From: Nanobdellota archaeon
GTDB lineage: Archaea; Nanobdellota; Nanobdellia; Pacearchaeales; GW2011-AR1
DNA: 20,258 nt
Assembly (NCBI GenBank): GCA_018817905.1
Contig: JAHISS010000034.1
Span: forward strand, 1 to 20,258
Direction of reading: 5' to 3'
Shown here: in pieces, positions 1-6,670 of the stretch
Numbering within the stretch: position 1 is the stretch's first letter
Layout: each line of letters opens with the position of its first letter
Program-made: the position numbers and the translations under genes
The notes under the pieces: generated by a model
The model's input: the letters and a program-made list of their open reading frames with translations, nothing else
Told to the model about the DNA's origin: nothing
The model's database searches: none

Positions 1-278
1 GAGAAAGTCTTTTCGAATTTTTCTCAGGAAGTCAGAACAATTTTGGAGGATAAACCTCCAAATTCTTAATAAAGGAGCCAACTGTCAAAACTGTTTGAGT
101 GACAGAATTAGTCGGATCTATGTGGCGAGGTCAAGTTACTACACCTTAAACTTTCCTTAAGCCAGATGTTGCAATCCAGAATAACCCTCAAAACCTTCTT
201 GCATAATCATAAACAAATATCTCCTCACCACTCCGCAACTCCGAACGAGATTTATCAGATATCTTAATTTTCTAAGCT
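1..278. other. Non-coding left edge with successive hairpins
   Basis: I see no gene here. Three inverted repeats follow one another: GAGAAA at 1-6 with TTTCTC at 20-25; TTTGGAGG at 42-49 with CCTCCAAA at 55-62 around a 5-base loop; CTGTCA at 82-87 with TGACAG at 100-105. The middle one is a clean 8-bp stem. They could be part of a structured RNA or the 3' flank of the gene ending at 279. I recognise no RNA family. A 16-base motif shared with 2223-2238 lies at 246-261. Confidence 0.5.
246..263. repeat. Short repeat downstream of gene ends, copy 1
   Basis: This copy shares 16 identical bases with 2223-2238. It lies 15 bases beyond the stop of the gene ending at 279. Confidence 0.45.
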
Positions 279-2033
279 TTATTTCTTACTTGTATCTTTA
301 TTCTTCCCCCGAATCCTATAAACCAAAACAACCACAATTACCGTTGCAATAATAATCGCAATAATAATTACCGAAGAAACAAAAACAGGACCAGCAGGAA
401 TTTCCAATGGGCAGCGCTTCGGGCAAGGTCCTCCGCAGTCAATTGATTCTTCTCCCTGATTTTGCACCCCGTCAGAACAAGTAGGGCATGCATCGCAAGG
501 GCCGCCGCAGTCAATAAGAAATTCACAGCCGCCGTCATGACAGTTCTTTATCCCGTCAAAACAACTCGGGTCTTCAGTGTAGTAACAAGCTTGCAAATCA
601 ACAGGTTTGTTTGTTTCCTTACTGCAATTGTTAGCATCATAACATTCTTTTGTCTGATAACCGCAAAATTCTCCACCCCATGCATGACTTAAACAAACTT
701 CGTTAATCTCCCGATAATCCTCTCCTAATAAAATTCCAGTTTGAAGAGACTGCGCAGTATTTTCACAAACCCTCCATCCGTCACAAACCCAAATCGGTGT
801 ACAACCGCCACCGCCGCCCCCGCCCCCGTTGCCCCCGCCTCCGCCAGGCACAATAATAATAACATCTTCTGTAATTGTCAAATTAAATTCCTGGCAAGCT
901 GTTTTTTTATCAACAGCCCCTGGCTTACACGAATCAATTCTCGGATGAACTCTTTCCAAAGGGAATGCCTGGTCTATCACACAAACTCTGACTTCATATT
1001 TCCCAACATCTGAAGAAACCGGCGTAAAGTTTATCACACCAAACTCGCTTATGTTGAAAATCCTTGCCCCACTCAAAAAGCTAACATTGAACGACAAGTT
1101 CCCCGACGTCTGGTTCCCGCTATCAATGTCCGAAACCTCAATCTCGAGATAAAGCGTGTGGTTCACCTCGTCCAAATCAATTGTCTGGTTTTCAACTTCC
1201 TCCATTTCCGGCGGGCTGTTTGTCTCAATAACTGTTATGTTGACTTGCTTAGAAGCAGAAAGTCGATCTGATTCACATTCAGATTCAAGACAATCTTTTG
1301 CGTACAACGTCAGTTCATACGGATCAAGAACATGCTCTCTTGTTAAAATGCTTCCAACAGCTCCTAGGTAGATAGAACTATTAGCAAAACTCCAGCCAGC
1401 AAATCCAAAACTGCTAGGCGTGACTTCCCAAGCAGTCCGCCCTTGCTGAAAAACTCCTCCCCCCAGCTCTAAAATCAATGTCATCTCATCTTCATCAATA
1501 TCATTAGCATTGAAATAAACTGTTTCAAAAAATTCCCCTTCACAAACAAAGCTCTCATCAGGAAAAAACCCAAGCTCCGGTGCATGGTTAGTCACATTAA
1601 CAAAAAAAACAACACTTGCATTTGCCTCTGTTTCACCCAAACTCCCAAAAACAGTTATCTTATTCAGCCATCTCACTGCGTCAAAAGTTATATTCGGCGC
1701 TGTTTCTGTAGTTGAAAGACCCTCAGATTTATCTCCACCATGTTTCAAATCTTCTAAAACATACGACCAGCTATTAGCGCCAAAATTAGAAGACAAATTC
1801 AAATCCAAATCATATGCATTAGATTCGTTGTAATATTCAAAATTATAATAAATCTCTTCAGGGGTGTGAATATAAATTTCCTGGTTTGAGCTGAGAATTG
1901 TCAAGCTAACAGTTCCTTCTGCACTTGCCTCGTCGCCAGGATCAAGCAGAACAATCTGTTTTGCAGTAAAGAAAATATTTAACAAAGTAAAGAATATAAA
2001 CAGCCCAAGCAGCACCTTCACCAACTTTTTCAT
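279..2033 (-). CDS. Anchored cell-surface protein, Ig-like domains plus cysteine-rich stalk
   Basis: The product has 584 residues. An N-terminal hydrophobic segment (about residues 5-23, after MKKLVK) is a signal peptide or anchor. Next come extracellular beta-sandwich/cadherin-like repeats at about 140-270 and 275-390, seen from phrases such as DIDEDEMTL, SGNLSFNVSF and ISEFGVINFTP, with many N-x-S/T sequons. A poly-glycine linker (about 395-409) leads to a cysteine-rich region (about 410-540) containing CFDGIKNCHDGGCEF and two IDCGGPC motifs. A membrane segment (about 549-572) and a basic tail (RIRGKNKDTSKK) end the protein. I infer an outside-facing, membrane-anchored adhesin or stalk protein, with disulfides likely in the stalk. 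The ATG at 2033 is about 23 bases from a TATA-like box, so the mRNA is probably leaderless. A truncated paralogue lies at 18801-20129. The exact function is unknown. Confidence 0.85.
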   Translation of the reverse strand: MKKLVKVLLGLFIFFTLLNIFFTAKQIVLLDPGDEASAEGTVSLTILSSNQEIYIHTPEEIYYNFEYYNESNAYDLDLNLSSNFGANSWSYVLEDLKHGGDKSEGLSTTETAPNITFDAVRWLNKITVFGSLGETEANASVVFFVNVTNHAPELGFFPDESFVCEGEFFETVYFNANDIDEDEMTLILELGGGVFQQGRTAWEVTPSSFGFAGWSFANSSIYLGAVGSILTREHVLDPYELTLYAKDCLESECESDRLSASKQVNITVIETNSPPEMEEVENQTIDLDEVNHTLYLEIEVSDIDSGNQTSGNLSFNVSFLSGARIFNISEFGVINFTPVSSDVGKYEVRVCVIDQAFPLERVHPRIDSCKPGAVDKKTACQEFNLTITEDVIIIVPGGGGGNGGGGGGGGCTPIWVCDGWRVCENTAQSLQTGILLGEDYREINEVCLSHAWGGEFCGYQTKECYDANNCSKETNKPVDLQACYYTEDPSCFDGIKNCHDGGCEFLIDCGGPCDACPTCSDGVQNQGEESIDCGGPCPKRCPLEIPAGPVFVSSVIIIAIIIATVIVVVLVYRIRGKNKDTSKK

Positions 2034-2050
2034 ATTGAAAATAACAAATC

Positions 2051-2060
2051 GTTATATAAA
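2051..2060 (-). promoter_or_regulatory. TATA-like box before the 584-residue surface protein
   Basis: On the minus strand the sequence reads TTTATATAAC, centred about 23 bases before the ATG at 2033. No Shine-Dalgarno sequence intervenes, which fits a leaderless or nearly leaderless archaeal transcript. Confidence 0.5.
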
Positions 2061-2080
2061 AAACTTCTCACTCCCGTAAG

Positions 2081-2188
2081 TTAAGATTTATGCCCAATCA
2101 AAATAGCTTCAATAACAACCGCCGCCAAATCAAATATTAATAAAAAGAACAATCATTCTCCTAATTTTTTCTTTCCAAGATGCTTCAT
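2081..2188 (-). pseudogene. Tiny membrane-peptide ORF interrupted by an in-frame TGA
   Basis: From the ATG at 2188 the frame reads MKHLGKKKLGE, then TGA (2153-2155), then continues in the same frame for 23 codons (LFFLLIFDLAAVV followed by IEAILIGHKS) to TAA at 2081. Read through, it is a basic leader plus one transmembrane helix. If the TGA were tryptophan, it would sit at the membrane interface. Other TGA codons in this window act as ordinary stops (at 5069 and 5773), so recoding is unlikely. A mutated small gene is one reading. Another is a short peptide starting at the TTG at 2152, which has AGGAG five bases upstream. It could also be chance. Confidence 0.25.
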
Positions 2189-2222
2189 AACATCCACCCT
2201 AAAATTAATCTTCAACCACCTT

Positions 2223-2241
2223 CGAGATTTATCAGATAATC
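2223..2241. repeat. Short repeat downstream of gene ends, copy 2
   Basis: CGAGATTTATCAGATA occurs here and at 246-261. In both places it is followed by an A/T-rich stretch ending TTTTCT or TTTTTCT. Each copy lies 15-45 bases downstream of a minus-strand stop codon (2282 and 279). It is a candidate 3'-flank element. Two copies are too few to assign a function. Confidence 0.45.
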
Positions 2242-2281
2242 ATTTTTTCTGCGGAGAATTTTGACGAAGTCAGATTCGGAG

Positions 2282-2704
2282 TTAACCAATTTCATACATC
2301 TCAAACTTAATCTTTCCAGTATAATTTCCCAATTCAAAATCCTGCGGAACATTCAACTTAACAGGAACAGAAACATTTTTCCCAGCGTCAACGACAAAAC
2401 TTGAATTTGTATCTATCAATCCTAAAAGATTTTTGCTCACTAAAACTTTGACTTCAACAGGAAAATCATGGCTGTTATCAATTACCACAGTTCTCTTTCC
2501 TCCACCACCAGGATTCACCTGCCCAAATGTCAAAACACTTGTGTCAACATCTATCCCAATACCTCCAACATCCACGATAAACTTAACATCAAATTCCTTG
2601 ACATCAATTGGCTTGGAAGAATTCAAAAAAACAGACAAAGCTATTAAAACAACACAAACTCCCAACAGCAAAGCTATCAAAACTTTTTTATTTTCTTTTG
2701 CCAC
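2282..2704 (-). CDS. Small N-terminally anchored Ig-like surface protein
   Basis: The product has 140 residues. A short lysine-rich start (AKENKK) is followed by one hydrophobic helix (about residues 8-27). The remaining roughly 105 residues look like a single beta-sandwich: LTFGQVNPGGGGKRTVVI, then DNSHDFPVEVKVLVS, then LNVPQDFELGNYTGKIKF. This pattern (strand, G-x-V-x-PG, strand, N-x-x-x-x-PV) resembles archaeal extracellular domains that face outward from a single anchor. It also resembles the 226-residue protein at 4392-5072, though more distantly. The start is GTG at 2704: the only in-frame ATG upstream (2719) is followed at once by a TGA stop. I see no Shine-Dalgarno sequence. The specific role is unknown. 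Confidence 0.75.
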   Translation of the reverse strand: MAKENKKVLIALLLGVCVVLIALSVFLNSSKPIDVKEFDVKFIVDVGGIGIDVDTSVLTFGQVNPGGGGKRTVVIDNSHDFPVEVKVLVSKNLLGLIDTNSSFVVDAGKNVSVPVKLNVPQDFELGNYTGKIKFEMYEIG

Positions 2705-2885
2705 TTTTTATTTTCACATTCACAATTCTTAAAAAAGAATAATCTTATTAAAACTTTCTCTTCTTTCAAAACCCCCAACCCCAACACACAAAAATTATCC
2801 AAAAACCAACCAGCATAGGTTCCTGATTGATTTTATTATTGATTATAAGGAGTTGGATAGAATTATAGCTATTTTTTCAAAAAGT

Positions 2886-2918
2886 GAAGCTCCCAATAGC
2901 AGCAAGCTGCGAGGCTTC
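2886..2918. repeat. Nested hairpin
   Basis: The outer stem is GAAGC (2886-2890) with GCTTC (2914-2918). The inner stem is GCAGC (2899-2903) with GCTGC (2906-2910). This suggests an RNA structure of unknown identity. Confidence 0.4.
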
Positions 2919-2989
2919 AAAAATCAAAAAACAATCACCATCAATAACGCATATCCCAATCGACTCTGGTTTATATGATAATCTCTGGG

Positions 2990-3050
2990 TGGGCGAGCTG
3001 AGTCAGTTTAGTAAAAGAATGACAAGTAAGGACTGGCTCGGGGAGTTAGG
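2990..3050. repeat. Intergenic hairpin repeat, intact copy
   Basis: GAGTCAGTTT at 3000-3009 pairs with GGACTGGCTC at 3030-3039 (10 bp including G-T wobbles) around a 20-base loop. The flanks GTGGGCGAGC and GGGAGTTAGG belong to the same repeat. A second copy is split by the insertion sequence: its left half is at 17940-17977 and its right half at 18703-18726. The stem is preserved in both copies with different bases at the fourth pair (T-G here, G-T there), which supports a structural element. Confidence 0.7.
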
Positions 3051-3162
3051 CGGCATTTACCCAGTAGCAGGCGGTGGGGATTTCTTTCCGATTAAAATGC
3101 ATCTCCAATTCCTTCCTTTTTTTAATAATAACCAGAATAAATCTTTTGATGGGGGGGTGGGA

Positions 3163-3196
3163 AAATAATTTTGCTATTCTTTAAGTTGTAACAAAA
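3163..3196 (-). terminator. Terminator-like repeat after the 382-residue gene
   Basis: AATAATTTTGCTATTCTTTA followed by AGTTGTAACAAAA closely matches 5546-5578 (AATAATCTTGCTATTTTGAG, then TTGCAACAAAA). Both lie immediately downstream of a minus-strand stop codon. On that strand the sequence forms a weak stem around an A/T-rich core and runs into T-rich sequence, as expected for an archaeal 3' end. Confidence 0.45.
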
Positions 3197-3198
3197 TA

Positions 3199-4347
3199 CT
3201 ATCTCTTCTTCCTTCCACTCTTCTTCTCCAACTTCCGAATCTTCAAAACAACCCATGCAATAAAAGCAAGCACCGCAACAATTCCAGAAATCACTGAAGC
3301 AATTAAAATATAATTCGTCGTCTCCACAAAAGTCAAAGAAACCAATTCTTCTGTTGTTTCGTCGCCGTAGTGCAAAACAATCTTAACTTGAAACACTTTG
3401 TCAGCTTCAAGCCCTGTTGTATCAAAATATCCAGTCAGTTTGCTCCTTTGCCAAGGCCTCAACTCCACCGACGGCGTGAGAAAAGAAATGTCAGTCCCAA
3501 CAACAAAAACCTCTGCGTAAACATTTTCCAGCGCATCATTCCAAAAACTCTCTACCTCAATTTCAAAAGGATTTATCTTATTCTTCTCAAGCATCCGAGT
3601 GTAATTAACAACCTTAACCTGCAGCTCTCCAAGTTTAAAGCTGTCTTCCTTCCTGACTTCCTGCCCGCTGTCAGTTTTCACAATAGCAACTGCTTTGTAG
3701 TTCCCAGCCCCAACTCCAGCCATGTCAAGCCCAGAATCAAAAGCAACAAACTCTGTCGAAGCTATCTCGTTGCTCCCCAAGTTAAATACTTTAACACTTT
3801 CATTCGCAGAATCCAAAATCTCAATCCTTGAACTCGCAGTTATCGTCTCATCCCCTCGGCTATAGACAACCAACTTGTAAGGGACTTTCTCGCCAGTGTT
3901 TGCATTTTCAATTTCAAATTTTTGGATTTCAGCGTATTTGCCTGGGTAGGGGACGTAGACTGCTATAACTCCATTAGGGCTTCCAACAATCCCCATCCCA
4001 CCACTTGCTGACTGTATAGGTTTCGCCCAAATTAAAATTCTATGGAGTCCTGGCGTTTCAATTCTCTCAGGAAGTTTCAAAAACGCATTAACTTTTCCCG
4101 ACCCTCCCTGAAAATTGTCTTTGTCAACTGCCACATATTCTGCTAAATCGCCTTTAATCCCAACTTCAAAATCCAAATCAGTATTGTCAGAATGAAAATT
4201 GAACACAAAACTACCTTCCAAATTAGGTTCAAAATCCAAACGATAAATAGCTGGACTTACTCCGAATGAAGAAGCACTAGCTCTAGAAGCTAAAACTAAA
4301 GCAAACAAGATTAAAAAACAACAATAAACTCCTCTTTTAACAGACAT
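3199..4347 (-). CDS. Signal-peptide, C-terminally anchored surface protein (COG1470/DUF916-like), cassette B
   Basis: From the ATG at 4347 the product has 382 residues. The signal peptide is SVKRGVYCCFLILFALVLA followed by a likely cleavage after SRASA. The mature N-terminus starts SSFGVSPAIYRLDFEPN and continues as a series of beta-sandwich domains; VYVPYPGKYAEIQKFEIEN marks the start of the second. A C-terminal membrane helix (about 346-367) and a strongly basic tail follow. It is a paralogue of the 396-residue protein at 6704-7894, sharing VPYPGKYAE, LP-x-x-(I/L)-TPGLH and GNYKAV/GLYRAV. The design recalls bacterial WxL-interacting proteins (DUF916/DUF3324) and COG1470 archaeal membrane proteins; this is inference. 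The longer TTG start at 4362 is less likely, because the TATA-like box at 4371-4378 is about 27 bases before the ATG at 4347. Confidence 0.82.
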   Translation of the reverse strand: MSVKRGVYCCFLILFALVLASRASASSFGVSPAIYRLDFEPNLEGSFVFNFHSDNTDLDFEVGIKGDLAEYVAVDKDNFQGGSGKVNAFLKLPERIETPGLHRILIWAKPIQSASGGMGIVGSPNGVIAVYVPYPGKYAEIQKFEIENANTGEKVPYKLVVYSRGDETITASSRIEILDSANESVKVFNLGSNEIASTEFVAFDSGLDMAGVGAGNYKAVAIVKTDSGQEVRKEDSFKLGELQVKVVNYTRMLEKNKINPFEIEVESFWNDALENVYAEVFVVGTDISFLTPSVELRPWQRSKLTGYFDTTGLEADKVFQVKIVLHYGDETTEELVSLTFVETTNYILIASVISGIVAVLAFIAWVVLKIRKLEKKSGRKKR

Positions 4348-4370
4348 GAATAAAATAATCAAAAACAGTT

Positions 4371-4378
4371 TTTATATC
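4371..4378 (-). promoter_or_regulatory. TATA-like box before the 382-residue gene
   Basis: GATATAAA on the minus strand lies about 27 bases before the ATG at 4347. It falls in the 44-base gap after the 226-residue gene, so this gene can be transcribed alone and without a leader. Confidence 0.5.
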
Positions 4379-4391
4379 TTTCCTTAAATAA

Positions 4392-5072
4392 CTATACTCC
4401 TGAAAAAACCGCAATCATTTGAGCTCTATCTTCCGGACCCGCTAAATCAATATCTGCATCTCCAGGAATGACCATTCTTATATCAATTTTCAACTCATCT
4501 GAACCGGTGTCTTCATGATTGAACGTATTACATACCAAAATCCCTGGCTCTAAAACAACATCCCCATACACTCCCCAAACTACTCCTACTTGCTGAGGTA
4601 TGGGACAAGCACCAACTTCATAATTGCTTAGCTGAAACTGGAATTCTGCTCCATTTCCCCCAATAAAATCTGCTGCATCCTTGCTTGTATAAAGAGTTAA
4701 ATCAACATCAATATTGCCGATATTTTCAACAATAAATCCTCCGCTTCCATCATCCCCCCCACTAGTTGCATCTGGCAGGTTTGAAGCCCTATTCCAATGT
4801 CCAATTGGTGTAGAAGCAGTACCAACTATTGTATCTAAAGTTTCAGCACCATCACCAGGGGGAATATAACCTGCCCCCCAATCAATCATGTCTGTAGTAA
4901 AATCAAGTTGAGCATTTTCAACAATGCTTACATCTACATATCCTTCGTCTCCGCTCAGCATTATCCTCTGAAAAGTATAAACACTATTCCAAGTCAAAAC
5001 CAATCCAACAGCTGAAACAACAACTGCAATAACTGTAATAACTAATAATGTGTTATCTTTTTTTGATTTCAT
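4392..5072 (-). CDS. N-terminally anchored beta-sandwich surface protein, candidate filament subunit
   Basis: The product has 226 residues. A lysine-rich start and one hydrophobic helix (about 9-28) are followed by an extracellular domain. The domain pattern is LDFTTDMIDWGAGYIPPGDG, then GGFIVENIGNIDVDLTLYTS, then EFQFQLSNYE, ending in LKIDIRMVIPGD and MIAVFSGV. The C-terminal domain of the giant protein (8521-8945) has the same order of elements (FLLENSGNVFVNVTVNASD, KYQFKIDE, EIDINITVPD, ITFIASRAE). The PGDG-strand-(E)N-x-GN pattern recalls TasA/AbpA-type strand-complemented filament subunits; that is inference only. The ATG overlaps the TGA of the 68-residue gene (ATGA), and GAGGAG lies seven bases upstream, so the start is secure and translation is coupled. 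Two cysteines (around positions 153 and 181) could form a disulfide. Confidence 0.8.
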   Translation of the reverse strand: MKSKKDNTLLVITVIAVVVSAVGLVLTWNSVYTFQRIMLSGDEGYVDVSIVENAQLDFTTDMIDWGAGYIPPGDGAETLDTIVGTASTPIGHWNRASNLPDATSGGDDGSGGFIVENIGNIDVDLTLYTSKDAADFIGGNGAEFQFQLSNYEVGACPIPQQVGVVWGVYGDVVLEPGILVCNTFNHEDTGSDELKIDIRMVIPGDADIDLAGPEDRAQMIAVFSGV

Positions 5073-5275
5073 GACGAATTCTCCTCTGGCGGTGCAATGA
5101 CACTCACCCCGATGTTAGCATTGTCTGAACCAGAACTACCAACACAATTCACCCTATCAGCACAATCCACAGCCGCATAATCTCCAAAATCAAACCCAGA
5201 ACTAATCAAAATATTCGCCGCTGAAAATATAATCGCTACAATCAACAAAACCACAACAAGTTTTTGTGTCTCCAT
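5069..5275 (-). CDS. Small single-pass membrane protein, first gene of cassette B
   Basis: The product has 68 residues. METQK is followed by a hydrophobic helix (about residues 6-25, LVVVLLIVAIIFSAANILIS). A short polar exposed part contains two cysteines (CADRVNC) and ends in PPEENSS. The family is not recognised. It overlaps the next gene by four bases (ATGA), so the two are very probably co-translated, and it may help place or assemble the 226-residue protein. A TATA-like box lies at 5309-5316 and a weak AGGT about seven to ten bases before the ATG. The length and the lack of a K/R-G cleavage site argue against a classical type IV pilin. Confidence 0.65.
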   Translation of the reverse strand: METQKLVVVLLIVAIIFSAANILISSGFDFGDYAAVDCADRVNCVGSSGSDNANIGVSVIAPPEENSS

Positions 5276-5308
5276 CTTTTTTAACCTGCACTAAAATAAT
5301 ACTTTTAC

Positions 5309-5316
5309 TTTATAAA
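5309..5316 (-). promoter_or_regulatory. TATA-like box of cassette B
   Basis: TTTATAAA lies about 37 bases before the ATG at 5275. This would give a leader of roughly 10 bases. It is the probable promoter of the 68- and 226-residue genes. Confidence 0.5.
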
Positions 5317-5587
5317 CTTTTCGCAGGGCTGAAATTAATTTCTCTAAGATTATAATTCAACTGAAAATAGAAACAATATTCAAAATATTACGAGCCGGCT
5401 ATGCCGACGATTAATTTAAGGTGATTGATGAATTAACAAACCAAAATTAATATCAAAACCTAAATATACCCTGTCCACAAATTTGTTCTACATTAACATT
5501 TATCTGTTTTTCCATTATTGATTCAAGGGAGGGCTGTAGAATAATAAAATAATCTTGCTATTTTGAGTTGCAACAAAAATCCACCAC
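5317..5587. other. Non-coding spacer between cassette B and the HEPN triad
   Basis: The spacer is AT-rich and holds no supported gene. A 20-codon minus-strand frame from the ATG at 5515 to the TGA at 5453 exists but has no ribosome-binding site. A GC-rich island CGGCTATGCCG sits near 5396-5406. The terminator-like repeat occupies the right end. Confidence 0.5.
5546..5578 (-). terminator. Terminator-like repeat after the histone-fold gene
   Basis: This is the second copy of the element at 3163-3196. It lies about 10 bases beyond the stop of the histone-fold gene (5588). On the minus strand AAAATA and TATTTT flank a 7-base loop. Confidence 0.45.
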
Positions 5588-5776
5588 TCAAAAACTTTCA
5601 ATATCCTCTTCCTTAATCACAATCCTGCCGGAAAAATCCGCCCGCCTCGCCGCCCCCGCAATTACCTCCCCAATTTCTCTCTCCAAAAGATTCTCCAACT
5701 TTTCAATAGCTTTCAAACTTATTTTCTTAGAATAATTCTTTTTTACAAATTCCTTAATTTTTTGTTTTGAAATCAT
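5588..5776 (-). CDS. Archaeal histone-fold protein, third gene of the HEPN triad
   Basis: The product has 62 residues from the ATG at 5776 (MISKQKIKEF). Its pattern matches archaeal histones of the HMfB type. A first short helix is followed by KKISLKAIEKLENLLEREIG as the central helix region, then a loop with GRIVIKEEDIESF. This corresponds to the conserved histone ending GRKTIKAEDIE. It stops slightly earlier than usual (archaeal histones are about 65-70 residues). The ATG overlaps the TGA of the nucleotidyltransferase gene (ATGA), which decides this start over the longer one at 5821. It may bind DNA as a minor histone, or act as a partner or regulator of the HEPN-nucleotidyltransferase pair. 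The latter is suggested only by gene order. Confidence 0.72.
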   Translation of the reverse strand: MISKQKIKEFVKKNYSKKISLKAIEKLENLLEREIGEVIAGAARRADFSGRIVIKEEDIESF

Positions 5777-6342
5777 AATAGCGAAACCAGGATTTTTTTC
5801 CCGGTGTAATCCAAACTCCATTTTTTTAGAAAATCTTCAAAAATCAAACTGTTTTCTATCGGTATAATCACAGCACCTTTCCCTAATGCTTTGCCCTTAA
5901 CATTTTTAACCATGCCATCCCCCCTCCGCCCAATCAAAGAATAAGTGAATTTTGTTTTTTCATTATGATTAAGATTTTTCAGATTATACGTAAAAAGAGC
6001 ATAACCTTCAAAACCAAGTCTTTTCGACAAAGAAGTCTTATGTAACAAACTGTACCCTTCCACCAAAATTCCCTGCCTTGCTAAAAAGTTACTCTCAAAA
6101 AGCTCGCTAAGATTTATTGTTTTCACATCCGGATTTTTAACTTTGGTTTTGACAACCTGTTTAAATTTCTGCGCAATAGCCAACCGTTCTCCCAGCTTTT
6201 TATCTAAAAAAACTAACAAAATGTCTGTATCTCTTGGTTTTTCTTTCCCCTTTACAGCAGAACCATATATCAAAATATCAAAAACACCGTTCTGCTTCGC
6301 AAATTTCTTAAATGGCAATTTCAAATAACTTTTTGACATCAT
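5773..6342 (-). CDS. MNT-type nucleotidyltransferase with extra C-terminal domain
   Basis: The product has 189 residues. Residues 20-75 carry the minimal nucleotidyltransferase signature: IYGSAVKG (GS at 27-28), then RDTDILL (D38 and D40, metal ligands), and a possible third acidic residue at D72. Such enzymes transfer nucleotides to protein or RNA and are often paired with HEPN proteins, with the MNT partner acting as antitoxin by adenylylating HEPN. Residues about 108-189 form an additional domain (FTYSLIGRRGDGM, LGKGAVIIPIE, FEDFLKKW) whose family I cannot name. The start at 6342 overlaps the end of the HEPN gene by 35 bases, and no later methionine precedes the catalytic motif. The downstream histone-fold gene overlaps by four bases, so all three are probably one operon. 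Confidence 0.82.
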   Translation of the reverse strand: MMSKSYLKLPFKKFAKQNGVFDILIYGSAVKGKEKPRDTDILLVFLDKKLGERLAIAQKFKQVVKTKVKNPDVKTINLSELFESNFLARQGILVEGYSLLHKTSLSKRLGFEGYALFTYNLKNLNHNEKTKFTYSLIGRRGDGMVKNVKGKALGKGAVIIPIENSLIFEDFLKKWSLDYTGKKILVSLL

Positions 6343-6649
6343 TTCTTAACACCTCGCATGTTTCTTTGTTCATTTTCGCAGTATAACTCTCCTGATAAAA
6401 AGAAAAATCTTTATCAATCACGTTATAAAAATCCGGATATTTCATCTCCAATACCCTAAATCTCTCAGTGTGACTGCTCGGAATAAAGTTTTCTTTCTTA
6501 AAAATATAAATATCACATAAAGCAGCTAATGCCTTAAAGAAAAGTGTCACCGCCGAATTATAATCTCCCTTTCTTTCAGATTCTAAAGCGTTTCGCTGAT
6601 ATTCCCGAGCATTTTCTACCAAAACATTTTTGATATTTTCTTTCTCCAT
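6308..6649 (-). CDS. HEPN-domain protein paired with MNT nucleotidyltransferase
   Basis: The product has 113 residues, predicted all alpha-helical. The pattern AREYQRNALESERKGDYNSA, then LFFKALAALCDIYIFKKE, then SSHTERFRVLEMKYPDFY is typical of HEPN proteins next to minimal nucleotidyltransferases. The classical RNase motif R-x4-6-H is not visible: the only histidine is H60, and no arginine lies four to six residues before it. It may therefore be a non-ribonuclease, substrate-binding type or a divergent toxin. The ATG at 6649 is about 27 bases from a TATA-like box at 6671-6680, suggesting a leaderless transcript. The start of the nucleotidyltransferase frame lies inside this gene. Confidence 0.75.
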   Translation of the reverse strand: MEKENIKNVLVENAREYQRNALESERKGDYNSAVTLFFKALAALCDIYIFKKENFIPSSHTERFRVLEMKYPDFYNVIDKDFSFYQESYTAKMNKETCEVLRNDVKKLFEIAI

Positions 6650-6670
6650 TATATCATATAACCAAAATAA

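Larger units (their letters stand above)
2705..3198. other. Non-coding spacer with structured repeats
   Basis: About 490 bases lie between the start of the 2282-2704 gene and the end of the 3199-4347 gene. I find no convincing gene. It holds a nested hairpin at 2886-2918 (GAAGC paired with GCTTC, with GCAGC-AA-GCTGC inside), the intact repeat hairpin at 2990-3050, and a terminator-like repeat at 3163-3196. A 94-codon plus-strand reading frame crosses it but is probably not coding (see rejected items). Confidence 0.6.

Noticed and set aside
2081..2188. TGA recoded as tryptophan throughout the genome
   Set aside because: TGA acts as a genuine stop in tight ATGA overlaps at 5069 and 5773, so general recoding is excluded.
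2884..3168. A 94-codon plus-strand reading frame across the 2705-3198 spacer
   Set aside because: It spans the hairpin repeat. The second copy of that repeat has a one-base length difference that shifts the frame while the stem is kept. No ribosome-binding site or family resemblance is seen.
5453..5515. A 20-residue minus-strand peptide (MEKQINVNVE...)
   Set aside because: It has no ribosome-binding site, is very short and shows no recognisable pattern.
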